DNA from: Variovorax beijingensis
GTDB lineage: Bacteria > Pseudomonadota > Gammaproteobacteria > Burkholderiales > Burkholderiaceae_C
DNA: 64,000 nucleotides
Direction: 5' to 3'
Assembly (NCBI RefSeq): GCF_007828835.1
Contig: NZ_VIVL01000014.1
Location: 59,054-123,053 of the forward strand
Shown here: positions 36,814 to 44,910 of the stretch, one piece after another
Position numbering within the stretch: the stretch's first letter is position 1
Layout: every line of letters begins with the position of its first letter
Position numbers and translations under genes: made by a program
Notes under the pieces: generated by a model
Seen by the model: only the letters and a program-made list of their open reading frames with translations
Told to the model about the DNA's origin: nothing
The model's database searches: none

Positions 36814-37410
36814 TCAGGCCGCCGACCAGCGCGCGATCAGCGCCCTTGCGCGGCGAGCCAGTTCGTCGATCGAAATGCCCGGCGTGTAGAGGCCGGACCC
36901 GATGCCGACCCCCGATGCACCGGCCGCCTTGAAGGACCCGATGTTGTCGACGTTGACGCCGCCGACGCTGAACATCGGCGTCCCCGCAGGGAACACCGCG
37001 GTCCATGCCTTCAGTGCCGCAGTCCCCAGCAGCTCGGAGGGAAAGAGCTTGAGCGCGTCGGCGCCCGCCTGAAGGGCTGCAAAGCCCTCGGTGGGGGTGG
37101 CCACGCCGGGCATCGAATACACCCCGCGCGCCTTGGTCCGGCGCACGACCTCGGGGTCGAAGTGGGGCGACAACACCAGCTGCGCGCCGGCGTCGACGGC
37201 GCGATCGACCTGCGCGGCAGTCATGACGGTGCCTGCACCGATCTGCAGGCGATCACCGAATTCGCGCGCGAGAGACGCGATGCCGGCGAACGCCTGCGGC
37301 GAATTCAGCGGCACTTCGATGCAGCGAACCCCGCATGCTTCCAGCGCATGCCCCACCTGGCGCACCTCGCCGGGCGCGATGCCGCGCAAGATGGCAATGA
37401 CCCCGTTCAT
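36814..37410 (-). CDS. dgoA: 2-dehydro-3-deoxy-6-phosphogalactonate aldolase
   Basis: A 198-residue class I aldolase of the KDPG/KDPGal family that splits the 6-phospho-2-keto-3-deoxy sugar acid into pyruvate and glyceraldehyde 3-phosphate. It contains the catalytic glutamate block IEVPLNSP, GAGTVM and the Schiff-base lysine in ALKLFPSE; the C-terminal VGGVNVDNIGSF binds phosphate. The length is normal. The start ATG 37410 overlaps the stop of the kinase gene as ATGA, so the two are translationally coupled. KDPG as substrate cannot be excluded, but the DgoK neighbour favours the galacto form. Confidence 0.93.
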   Translation of the reverse strand: MNGVIAILRGIAPGEVRQVGHALEACGVRCIEVPLNSPQAFAGIASLAREFGDRLQIGAGTVMTAAQVDRAVDAGAQLVLSPHFDPEVVRRTKARGVYSMPGVATPTEGFAALQAGADALKLFPSELLGTAALKAWTAVFPAGTPMFSVGGVNVDNIGSFKAAGASGVGIGSGLYTPGISIDELARRARALIARWSAA

Positions 37411-38318
37411 GCCATGTCCCTGGCAAGCCCGGCCTCGATGGCGACGCGCCACTGCCCTCGCGTGGTCGACCCCTCGCTCGCGCGGCGCGTGTCCACCCCG
37501 GCGATGCCGAGCGCGGTTTCGTAGCGGCTGCACAGGTCGTCGTCACCCAGCAAGGTGACGCTGCGCTGCGGGTGCCGCGCGGTCGCGCCCGCGATCTCCA
37601 GGCCGATCAGGATGCCCGAGAGATAGTCGGGCAGGCCCTCCGGCTCGATGTCGCCCATGAGCCCCGCGGTGCGCGCCGCGAACACCACGTGCAACGCGTT
37701 GCCATGTTGCGCCAGGCCCAGCCTGACGCCGGCGTCGAAGGCCTCGGGCCGCGCCGTGCCGAAAGCCATGAGCCGGCCGAGGATGCCGTGCTTCGTCAGC
37801 AGGCCGTAGAACTCGCCGGTCATGAAGGTCTCGAAGCGGTCGACCTTGCCCTGCTCGCCCAGCCAGGCCCATTTGCTGTGCGTGCCCGGCAGCACGCAGC
37901 AGTCGCCGGCCGCAAGGCCGGCGCCCCAGAGCTGGGTTTCCTCGCCGCGCATCACGTCGTGCACACCGTCGATGCCGACGCAACGGATGCCGGGCACGAT
38001 GTGCAGTACCGCACCGGGCCTGACCTCGACCTGCACCAGCTGCGACGCGGCGGCCGGCAGCCCTGCCGGGCAGGCGACGTAGGGCGCCTCCTGCCAGCCT
38101 TGGCGGCTGCCGATCATGCCGCTGGCAATCAGGGGCACCGCATGCGTGTCGATCCAGTCGCCGCACAGCGCCAGCAGTGCTTCGGCGAAACGCCGGTCGG
38201 GCACGGCCATCACACCGCCGGCTGCGCTGCGGGCTTCGAGGAGGCCGCCATGCGCATCGAGCAGGCTCGCGCGCAGGTTGGAAGTGCCCCAGTCGATGGC
38301 GATCAACGACGCCTTCAT
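37407..38318 (-). CDS. dgoK: 2-dehydro-3-deoxygalactonokinase
   Basis: A 303-residue DgoK-family sugar kinase that phosphorylates 2-keto-3-deoxygalactonate at C6 using ATP. Family signatures are IAIDWGTSNLRASLLD (phosphate-binding loop), ASGMIGSRQGWQEAPYV, LPGTHSKWAWL and FMTGEFYGLLTKHGIL. The start ATG 38318 overlaps the stop of the dehydratase gene as ATGA, and its own stop overlaps the aldolase start. Together with the dehydratase and aldolase it forms a De Ley-Doudoroff-type route. Confidence 0.95.
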   Translation of the reverse strand: MKASLIAIDWGTSNLRASLLDAHGGLLEARSAAGGVMAVPDRRFAEALLALCGDWIDTHAVPLIASGMIGSRQGWQEAPYVACPAGLPAAASQLVQVEVRPGAVLHIVPGIRCVGIDGVHDVMRGEETQLWGAGLAAGDCCVLPGTHSKWAWLGEQGKVDRFETFMTGEFYGLLTKHGILGRLMAFGTARPEAFDAGVRLGLAQHGNALHVVFAARTAGLMGDIEPEGLPDYLSGILIGLEIAGATARHPQRSVTLLGDDDLCSRYETALGIAGVDTRRASEGSTTRGQWRVAIEAGLARDMA

Positions 38319-39502
38319 TGCGAAGCGCCTTTCTTTCTCAAGAATTGCCAGACTTCCGGGGCAGGCTCGATGCCCAGGCCCGGGCCTTCGGGCAGATGGA
38401 AGGCCCCGGCGTCGCAGCGCATCGCGGTCTGGACGTACTTCAGGTTGCGGTCGAAGACCGAGTGCTGGTATTCGTGCATCGGCGCATTGGGCAGCGCCGC
38501 CGTGGCGTGCAGGCTGGCGGCCTGGTAGATGCCCAGGCCGATGCTGGCGTGCGGGATCACTTTCATGTGAAAGGCATTGGCCATGCGGCCGATCTGCATG
38601 AACTGGCTGATGCCGGTGTGCCCCATCTCGGGCTGCACGATCGACATCGCGCGCCGCTCCAGGCGAGGGCGGTATTCGAAGACCGTGCGCCATTCCTCCC
38701 CCAGCGCGAGCGGCACGCGCACGCTCGCGCCCACATGGGCCTGGCCCTCGATGTCCTCGGGTTGGCAGGGGGCCTCGACGAAGTAGGGCCTGTAGGGCGC
38801 GAGCTGGTCGATGAGCTGCACCGCTTCCTGCGCGCTGAACTTCCAGTGCAGGTCGACCATCAGCCGGACGGCATCGCCCAGGCCCTCGCGCAGCGTTCGC
38901 ATCTCGGCCACGATGCCGTCGAAGGAGACGGCCGCGTGGTACTTGAAGGCATCGAAGCCCTTGGCGACGAAGCCGCGCGCGAGTTCGAGCCGGGCCGCAA
39001 GGGTCGCCCCCGGAAGGCCGGACACGTAGGCCGGCACGGTCTCGAGCCGCTGGCCGCCGAGCAGCTTGACCACGGGCTGGCCCAGCAGCTTTCCGAACAG
39101 GTCCCACACCGCGATGTCGACCCCTGCGATGGCGTCGACGTAGAAGCCCCCGAAGAAGCCGCGCACGCGCATCAGGTCGTACAGGTCTTCCTGGATCACC
39201 ACCGCGTCGCGCGGATCACGACCCACGATCACCGGCCCGATCACGTCGTCGATGATGTTCGTGACGGCGTCGGGTGCCACGATGCCGTAGGTCTCGCCCC
39301 AGCCGACGGTGCCGTCGTCGGCGGTGATCTTGATCAGCACCGACATGTCGGCCGACGGATAGATCGCGCGATTGCCGCTGCGCACGAGGTAGCCGCGCGC
39401 GTTGATCTTCTCGCCGGGCCCCAGAGGTCCGAGGTAGGGCGTGTCGCGCGGCAGCGAGATGATGAAGCTCTCGACCTGCGCGATCTTCGCGAAGCCGGTC
39501 AT
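38315..39502 (-). CDS. Mandelate racemase/enolase-superfamily sugar-acid dehydratase
   Basis: A 395-residue enolase-superfamily enzyme. The capping domain (residues 1-130) holds GWGETYGIVAPDAV. The barrel has the metal ligands in LMVDLHWKF (D), FVEAPCQPED (E) and LALGEEWRT (E), a lysine in FDAFKYHAAV and a histidine in VIPHASIGLG, which suit proton abstraction alpha to a carboxylate. It most likely dehydrates a sugar acid such as galactonate to the 2-keto-3-deoxy acid, because a kinase and aldolase for that product follow. A cycloisomerase role is an alternative. It overlaps both neighbours as ATGA. Confidence 0.88.
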   Translation of the reverse strand: MTGFAKIAQVESFIISLPRDTPYLGPLGPGEKINARGYLVRSGNRAIYPSADMSVLIKITADDGTVGWGETYGIVAPDAVTNIIDDVIGPVIVGRDPRDAVVIQEDLYDLMRVRGFFGGFYVDAIAGVDIAVWDLFGKLLGQPVVKLLGGQRLETVPAYVSGLPGATLAARLELARGFVAKGFDAFKYHAAVSFDGIVAEMRTLREGLGDAVRLMVDLHWKFSAQEAVQLIDQLAPYRPYFVEAPCQPEDIEGQAHVGASVRVPLALGEEWRTVFEYRPRLERRAMSIVQPEMGHTGISQFMQIGRMANAFHMKVIPHASIGLGIYQAASLHATAALPNAPMHEYQHSVFDRNLKYVQTAMRCDAGAFHLPEGPGLGIEPAPEVWQFLRKKGASQ

Positions 39503-40419
39503 GGCAGCTGGTCCTGCGGCAGCAGCAGGTCCTCGATGTCCGCCAGGAACGCATCGACATCCGCCATGTCGAACGCGTCGAGCAGGGGCCCCGGCATGCG
39601 CTGGCGCGTGTCGGCGACGAGGCCGCGCTTCTTGAGCACGTATTTCGTCAGCGACCAGCGAAACACCGCCTGCACGTTCAGCACCGGCAGCATGCGCGTG
39701 AAAAGCGTGCGGACCCGATCGGCGTCGCCCTCGCGATGCGCCTTGAAGAGCGCGGTGTGCACCTCCGCCAGCTCGATCGCGGGCATGGTGCCGGCCGCGC
39801 CGCGGCGCAGTTCATCCGTGATGTAGCGCCCGCCGGCGCCACCGAAGACACCCAGCAGATGTGGCGGCGCCTTGTCGCGCAATACCGAGAGACGCTGCCC
39901 GCTCGGCAGCGTTTCCTCCTTGACATAGCGGATCGACGGAACGGCCGCCAGGACCTCGAGCACCACCTCCGGGTCCAGCCCCGCGCCCACCGGGGGCGGC
40001 ACGTTCTGCAGCATGAGCGCGACCCCCTCGGCCGCCTGCGCGACCTCGCTGAAGTAGGCGATCTGTTCGGCCGCACCTTTCCGATCCGGCGGCACCGCCA
40101 CCATCAGCGCCGCCGCGCCGCGTGCGCTTGCCTGGGCCGCGAGGCGCACGGTCGTCGCGGTGTCGCTGCTCGAAACGCCCGCAATCACCGGCACACGGCC
40201 CGCCACCTCGGACAGCACGGCGTCCAGGAGCGATTGCCGCTCGTCGGGCGCGAGCTGACCCACTTCGCTTGCGACACCCGGGTAGGTCATGCCATCGACG
40301 CCGCACCGGATCAGATAGTCGACCAGCCTGCGCAGCGAAGCCGCATCGGGCCGCCCCTGGGCATCGAAGGGGGTGGGAAGCACAGGAAATACACCAGTCA
40401 AAGAAGGACGCACGGCCAT
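39499..40419 (-). CDS. DapA-family lyase (dihydrodipicolinate synthase superfamily)
   Basis: A 306-residue class I aldolase-type barrel. The Schiff-base lysine is K167 in IRYVKEET. GVFPVLPTPFDAQGRPD at the N-terminus and GGAGGRYITDELRRGAAGTM later are family markers. The tyrosine of the usual YNxP motif is replaced by Q138 (QNVPPPVG), which argues against true dihydrodipicolinate synthase or KDG aldolase chemistry. It is the first gene of the sugar-acid operon and overlaps the dehydratase as ATGA. A role as 2-keto-3-deoxy acid dehydratase or aldolase is inferred. Confidence 0.88.
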   Translation of the reverse strand: MAVRPSLTGVFPVLPTPFDAQGRPDAASLRRLVDYLIRCGVDGMTYPGVASEVGQLAPDERQSLLDAVLSEVAGRVPVIAGVSSSDTATTVRLAAQASARGAAALMVAVPPDRKGAAEQIAYFSEVAQAAEGVALMLQNVPPPVGAGLDPEVVLEVLAAVPSIRYVKEETLPSGQRLSVLRDKAPPHLLGVFGGAGGRYITDELRRGAAGTMPAIELAEVHTALFKAHREGDADRVRTLFTRMLPVLNVQAVFRWSLTKYVLKKRGLVADTRQRMPGPLLDAFDMADVDAFLADIEDLLLPQDQLP

Positions 40420-40436
40420 GAAAGTTCTGAAGTTAG

Positions 40437-40451
40437 TTCCAATGAATGGAA
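40437..40451. promoter_or_regulatory. Palindrome TTCCA-N5-TGGAA, operator candidate 1
   Basis: TTCCA (40437-40441), spacer ATGAA, then TGGAA (40447-40451). It lies 18 bases upstream of the first operon gene on the minus strand, where a repressor would block initiation. The same half-sites with the same 5-base spacer recur 130 bases away, next to the divergent kinase. IclR-family proteins often bind palindromes of this size, so the IclR-lactonase fusion is the natural candidate ligand. Confidence 0.6.
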
Positions 40452-40564
40452 ATTATCTTTCTGACCGCCTTCAATGCAATTGGGTATTAACCCCTACGCA
40501 GCCCCAGTCTGCGGACGCGCACTGCCTCCCGATGTGCCCGCGGCGCGCGGGAAGTTTGTCTATC

Positions 40565-40583
40565 TTTTCCATTTAATGGAAAA
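40565..40583. promoter_or_regulatory. Palindrome TTCCA-N5-TGGAA, operator candidate 2
   Basis: The 19-base dyad TTTTCCA-TTTAA-TGGAAAA has perfect 7-base arms (40565-40571 and 40577-40583). It contains the same TTCCA-N5-TGGAA core as the site at 40437. It stands about 30 bases before the sensor-kinase start and about 145 bases before the divergent operon, so a protein bridging both sites could control both promoters. Binding by the operon's own IclR fusion is inferred. Confidence 0.62.
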
Positions 40584-40611
40584 GCTTCGTCGGGCACATA
40601 ATTGTGTCCTG

Positions 40612-42588
40612 ATGAAACCATCCCGCGTTGCCCTTGGCCGGTGGATCGCAACGCTGTGGCTGGCCCTGCCCCTCGCGGTCCTGCCTGGGGCGGGCGCCGC
40701 CGAGCCCTCGGCAGCGGATGCAGCAGCGCCGCAGAGCCATGGCGCTGTCCACATCACGCGGGCCGAACTGCTGTCCGTTCCAGGCATGGGCTATTCCGCC
40801 CCGCCGCGGCGCAGCGAGGATGCCGGGCTGCCAAGCGACGGGTGGCAAGCGGTCAGCCTCCCGCGTACGGCCGGACGGGAACTGGTGCCCACATCCGCGG
40901 GCGGCGTGCGCACGGTCACCGACTGGTACCGCATCGATCTGTCCGGGTCGGCGCCCTCGGCGCAGCCGCGCCTTCTCTACCTTCCGCGCTGGAAGACCCT
41001 GGGCCGCATTGCGGTGTACGGTGACGGCGTGCTGCTGTATCAATCGCAAGGCAGCGCCGTCCACAACGGCTACAACCATCCACTGCTGCTGCCGCTGAAC
41101 GCGGCGGCCCACACGCCTTCACCTTCGACCGTGCTGATCCGCGTCGACCGCCTGCGCAGCAGCGGAAGCGGGTTTTCGACGGTGTGGGTGGGCGACCAGG
41201 ATTCGCTGCGCTGGCGCTACCAGGGCCGCCAATTGCTGCAGGTGCTGCTGCCGTTCATGGGCAGCGCCGCGTTCCTCGCGGTGGGCGTCTTCGCGTTCGC
41301 GGTGTGGCTGGTCAAGCGGCGCGAATCGCTCTACCTGCTGTTCTTTGCCATCTCGGCGGCCGCCTTCCTGCGCACGCTGCACTACTTCGTGACCGGCGAC
41401 CACCTGCTGATGTCGGACGAGTGGTTCGAATGGATCACCGTGGCTTCCCTGCTCTGGCTGATCATCTTCATCCACCTGTTCCTGCAGCGCCTGCATCAGC
41501 AGCCCTCGCCCTGGCTGACCCGTTCGTCGGTGGGCCTGGCACTGGCGTCGAGCATTGCGACGCTGCCCCATGCGTCCGCGGCGGTGCCCAGTCTCTACCT
41601 GTTCACGCCGCTGCTCAACCTGGCCGTGCTGCCCATTGCGATGCTGATCTTCGCGGTGAACCTGCGCAAGGCGCTGCGCTCCAAATTTCCCGAGGGGCGC
41701 CTGGTGGCGGGCTGGGCCGTGCTGGCGCTGGCCTTCACCTCCTATGACGGGCTGCTGCAGAACAACCTGGTGAGCCCGGAGAGCGTCTACACCTCGCCCT
41801 ACGCCATCATCAGCCTGTTCTTCATCTTCTCGTACATCATGTTCCAGCGGTACACCGGCGCGTTCGCCGAAGTGGCCCGCCTGAACAAGGGCCTGGCCGA
41901 GCGCCTGCGGGCGCGCGAAGCCGAGCTGGAGCAAAGCTACCAGCGGCTGCGCGTGATCGAGAACGAGCAGATGCTCGGTGCCGAGCGCCGGCGCCTGATG
42001 CAGGACATGCACGACGGGCTCGGTTCGTCGCTGATCAGTGCGATCCGTTCGGTGGAGCAAGGCGCCATGACCGACACCGAGATCTCCGGCGTGCTCAAGG
42101 GCTGCATGGACGACCTCAAGCTGGCCATCGATTCCATGGAGAGCGTGGACGCCGACCTGCTGCTGCTGCTGGCGACCCTGCGCTTTCGCCTGGCGCCGCG
42201 CATCGAGAGCGCCGGCCTCGCGCTGCGCTGGGACGTGCAGTCCGTGCCCGCGCTGCCCTGGCTGGACCCGGGCAGCGCGCTGCACATCCTGCGCATCATG
42301 CAGGAGTGCGTGGCCAATGTGCTGCGCCACACGCGGGCCACCATCATCCGCTTCAGCACCGCGACCGAGGGCCAGGGCGTCTGCGTGATGATCGAGGACA
42401 ACGGCGCGGGCTTTGCCGTGGAGGAGGCCCTGCGCCAAAGCGGCCGCGGCCTGCGCAACCAGCAGCGGCGCGCACTGGCCATCGGTGGCACGGTGCGCTG
42501 GGAGTCCGGCAGTGACGGAACGCGCTTCACGCTCTGGCTGCCCCTGCACCATGGGAGCGGGATCGAAAAGTCCATGAGTCCCGCCTGA
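40612..42588 (+). CDS. 7TMR-DISM sensor histidine kinase (NarL-partner type)
   Basis: A 658-residue membrane kinase. A signal peptide (about residues 1-30) is followed by a periplasmic jelly-roll-like domain to about residue 205. Seven hydrophobic helices (about 210-420) form a 7TMR-DISM region, then a coiled coil (LNKGLAERLRAREAELEQSY). The HisKA_3 box RRRLMQDMHDGLGSSL holds the phosphorylated histidine, and the ATPase has QECVANVLRHT, EDNGAGF and GRGLRNQ. Kinases of this kind pair with NarL/LuxR-type regulators, but none is adjacent. It is divergent from the sugar-acid operon across the palindromes. The start is ATG 40612. Confidence 0.88.
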   Translation: MKPSRVALGRWIATLWLALPLAVLPGAGAAEPSAADAAAPQSHGAVHITRAELLSVPGMGYSAPPRRSEDAGLPSDGWQAVSLPRTAGRELVPTSAGGVRTVTDWYRIDLSGSAPSAQPRLLYLPRWKTLGRIAVYGDGVLLYQSQGSAVHNGYNHPLLLPLNAAAHTPSPSTVLIRVDRLRSSGSGFSTVWVGDQDSLRWRYQGRQLLQVLLPFMGSAAFLAVGVFAFAVWLVKRRESLYLLFFAISAAAFLRTLHYFVTGDHLLMSDEWFEWITVASLLWLIIFIHLFLQRLHQQPSPWLTRSSVGLALASSIATLPHASAAVPSLYLFTPLLNLAVLPIAMLIFAVNLRKALRSKFPEGRLVAGWAVLALAFTSYDGLLQNNLVSPESVYTSPYAIISLFFIFSYIMFQRYTGAFAEVARLNKGLAERLRAREAELEQSYQRLRVIENEQMLGAERRRLMQDMHDGLGSSLISAIRSVEQGAMTDTEISGVLKGCMDDLKLAIDSMESVDADLLLLLATLRFRLAPRIESAGLALRWDVQSVPALPWLDPGSALHILRIMQECVANVLRHTRATIIRFSTATEGQGVCVMIEDNGAGFAVEEALRQSGRGLRNQQRRALAIGGTVRWESGSDGTRFTLWLPLHHGSGIEKSMSPA

Positions 42589-42637
42589 GGGATGGATGGC
42601 CCGCGCCAACGGGCGTCTTCATTGCTAGGATTGCGCC

Positions 42638-43108
42638 ATGTCCAGCTACACAGTCCAGCAGCTCTCGGCTGACGACGGGGCACTGATGAATGCGCTTCTC
42701 GGCGTTTTCGGCGAGGCCTTCGGCGATCCGGATACCTACGGCACCCGCCGCCCTCGCCCCGCCTACCTCCGGCAGTTGCTGGGCAGCGACTATTTCATTG
42801 CGCTGGTGGCGCGCGAGGGATCGCAGGTCATCGGCGGCCTCGCGGCCTACGAGCTGAAGAAGTTCGAGCAGGAGCGCAGCGAGATCTACATCTACGACCT
42901 GGCCGTGGCCGCCGAGCACCGGCGCACAGGCGTGGCGACCGCGCTGATCCGCGAGCTCCAGCGCATCGGCGCCGAGCGCGGGGCCTGCGTGATCTTCGTC
43001 CAGGCCGATCCACCCGATGCGCCGGCGGTCGCCCTGTACGCGAAGCTCGGCGTGCGCGAAGACGTGCTGCATTTCGACATTCCGGTGCCGACGGCGCAGG
43101 CGTCCTGA
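42638..43108 (+). CDS. AAC(3)-I-family aminoglycoside acetyltransferase homolog (GNAT)
   Basis: A 156-residue GNAT enzyme that closely resembles AAC(3)-I gentamicin/fortimicin acetyltransferases in several blocks: FGEAFGDPDTYG, FIALVAREGSQVIGGLAAYE, KFEQERSEIYIYDLAV, the acetyl-CoA loop HRRTGVATALI, and the C-terminal AVALYAKLGVREDVLHFDI. I recall these blocks being nearly shared with AAC(3)-Ia. It would transfer acetyl from acetyl-CoA to the 3-amino group of an aminoglycoside, though it may have another natural substrate. The start ATG 42638 has AGGA eight bases upstream. No integron or mobile gene flanks it. Confidence 0.85.
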   Translation: MSSYTVQQLSADDGALMNALLGVFGEAFGDPDTYGTRRPRPAYLRQLLGSDYFIALVAREGSQVIGGLAAYELKKFEQERSEIYIYDLAVAAEHRRTGVATALIRELQRIGAERGACVIFVQADPPDAPAVALYAKLGVREDVLHFDIPVPTAQAS

Positions 43109-43114
43109 GATCCA

Positions 43115-43903
43115 GTGGCTCTCACACGCGACAACTGGCCCGACCGGGCAGCCGTCCAGGCCTCGCTGGCAGCCCGCTTCACGCTGCCACCCCTGCCCGC
43201 GCCGGTCCAGGACTGGTTCGCGTGGTGCCGCCGCATGGGGACCCAATCTCTCGTGCTGAAGCAACCGGGCTGGCGCGAGGATTCGGAGGGCGTGCTCACC
43301 GGTTCGGGCGCTGTCGACGTGCCCAGCCTCATGGCAGAAATGGAAGGCTACCGTTTCATCCTGAACCAGAAAGCCAGCACGCCCGAACATCTGGTGTGGA
43401 GCGACGCCGTGGATGCGGGCCAGTGGCAGGCGCACTGGGTGGTCCTGCAGAACGCGGATGGCGATCCCTTGATCGGCGACATCAGCCAGCCCGAAGTGCC
43501 GGTGCTGTGGGACTGGCACGGGAGCGGGCGCTGGTCGCCGCAGCCGCTGTTCCCGAATCTCCAGATGCTGATGGAGCGCATCGAGGTGCATGCGCCGCCT
43601 TCGCTGCCGAGCGACGATTCGCCGACGGTCTTCCGCACGGTGCATCTGACGGACCTGGGCAGCGAGCCCTTGCGGGTCCTGACGGCGCTCAAGTCGCATC
43701 CGCACTACAGGCATCTCGCGGGGGCAAGCCTGCTGAAGCTCAAGCATCAGCTGCCGCTGAAGCTGCTCGACGACAGCGTCAGCCTGGCCCTGAAGGACGA
43801 CCTTGTCCACCGCTTCGAGGCGCTGGGCGCCCGAGTGGAAGTGACCGAGCGGATCCACCGGCGCGCCGACGGGAATGCGCAGCACCTGGCGCCGTCGGAC
43901 TGA
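43115..43903 (+). CDS. Hypothetical protein with L7/L12-like C-terminal segment
   Basis: A 262-residue cytoplasmic protein that I do not recognise as a whole. Its N-terminal part has FAWCRRMGTQSLVLKQPGWR and aromatic-rich DWHGSGRWSPQPLFPN. The C-terminal 60 residues (VLTALKSHPHYRHLAGASLL, then DDLVHRFEALGARVEV) follow the pattern of the ribosomal L7/L12 C-terminal domain, ending in the family-like LEALGA-VEV strand. The start is GTG 43115, seven bases after the AAC(3)-I-like gene, so the two are probably co-transcribed. Function unknown. Confidence 0.65.
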   Translation: MALTRDNWPDRAAVQASLAARFTLPPLPAPVQDWFAWCRRMGTQSLVLKQPGWREDSEGVLTGSGAVDVPSLMAEMEGYRFILNQKASTPEHLVWSDAVDAGQWQAHWVVLQNADGDPLIGDISQPEVPVLWDWHGSGRWSPQPLFPNLQMLMERIEVHAPPSLPSDDSPTVFRTVHLTDLGSEPLRVLTALKSHPHYRHLAGASLLKLKHQLPLKLLDDSVSLALKDDLVHRFEALGARVEVTERIHRRADGNAQHLAPSD

Positions 43904-43915
43904 CGCCCGGTGCCC

Positions 43916-44794
43916 TCACTCGGCCGCGGAAGCCGCCACGCTGTCCAGCGCGTCCATCGCATCGTCCGGCAACTCCAGCTTCGCCGCGGCCAGGTTCTCG
44001 CGCAGGTGCCCGACAGAGGAGGTGCCGGGAATCAGCAGGATGTTGGGCGAACGGCGCAGCAGCCAGGCGAGCGCCACCTGCATCGGCGTGGCACCGAGGC
44101 GCTGCGCCACGCCGGAGAGCCCGGAAGACTGCAACGGGGTGAAGCCGCCGAGCGGGAAGAACGGAACGTAGGGAATGCCGTCGCGTGCCAGCTCGTCGAT
44201 CAGCGCGTCGTCGCTGCGGTGCACGAGGTTGTAGTGGTTCTGGACGCAGGCGATGCGGCAGATGCGGCGGCCTTCGGCCACCTGCGCGGGCGTCGCGTTG
44301 CTCAGGCCGACATGGCGCACGAGCCCCTGGCGCTGCAGATCGGCCAGCGCCGCGAGCGGTGCCTCGATCGATCCCTCGGCCGGGCCGTGCACGTCGAACA
44401 TGAGCCGCAGGTTCACGAGCTCCAGCACGTCCAGGCCGAGGTTGCGCAGGTTGTCGTGCACCGCCTGCGCGAGCTCCTCGGGCGAGAACGCCGGCAGCCA
44501 GCCGCCGGTGTCGCTGCGGCGCGCGCCGATCTTGGTGACGATGGCAAGGTCCTTCGGGTACGGCGCGAGCGCCTCGCGGATGATCTGGTTGGTGACGTGC
44601 GGGCCGTAGAAGTCGCTGGTGTCGATGTGGTCGACGCCATTCGCGACCGCTTCGCGCAGCACGGCCACGGCCGCCTCGCGGTCCCTGGGCGGGCCGAACA
44701 CGCCGGGGCCGGCGAGCTGCATGGCGCCGTAGCCGAGCCGATGGACGGTGCGGTCGCCGAGGATGTAGGTGCTGGGGGTCTGCGTGCTGGACAT
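43916..44794 (-). CDS. Aldo/keto reductase, PdxI (YdbC)-like
   Basis: A 292-residue aldo/keto reductase, very like E. coli YdbC (PdxI, an NADPH-dependent pyridoxal reductase) in VHRLGYGAMQLAGPGVFGPP, HIDTSDFYGPHVTNQIIREA and YVPFFPLGGFTPLQSS. Catalytic residues D58, Y63 and K88 are present. The usual histidine is N128 (LVNLR), which I believe is normal for the YdbC subgroup. It would reduce pyridoxal to pyridoxine or a related aldehyde with NADPH. A divergent LysR gene starts 116 bases away and probably controls it. Confidence 0.88.
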   Translation of the reverse strand: MSSTQTPSTYILGDRTVHRLGYGAMQLAGPGVFGPPRDREAAVAVLREAVANGVDHIDTSDFYGPHVTNQIIREALAPYPKDLAIVTKIGARRSDTGGWLPAFSPEELAQAVHDNLRNLGLDVLELVNLRLMFDVHGPAEGSIEAPLAALADLQRQGLVRHVGLSNATPAQVAEGRRICRIACVQNHYNLVHRSDDALIDELARDGIPYVPFFPLGGFTPLQSSGLSGVAQRLGATPMQVALAWLLRRSPNILLIPGTSSVGHLRENLAAAKLELPDDAMDALDSVAASAAE

Positions 44795-44910
44795 GGTGTC
44801 TTTCCTGAAGCGCTGGAGTGATGGAGTGGGGTCGTGAAGCGCAGTCTAGGCAGCGCTTCGCTGCTTGATAACCCACCATAATCGGCACAGGCTGTGCGGA
44901 ATTCCAAACA

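Noticed and set aside
44795..44910. Specific LysR operator between the PdxI-like and LysR genes
   Set aside because: Several loose T-N11-A matches occur and none has clear symmetry, so no site is called.
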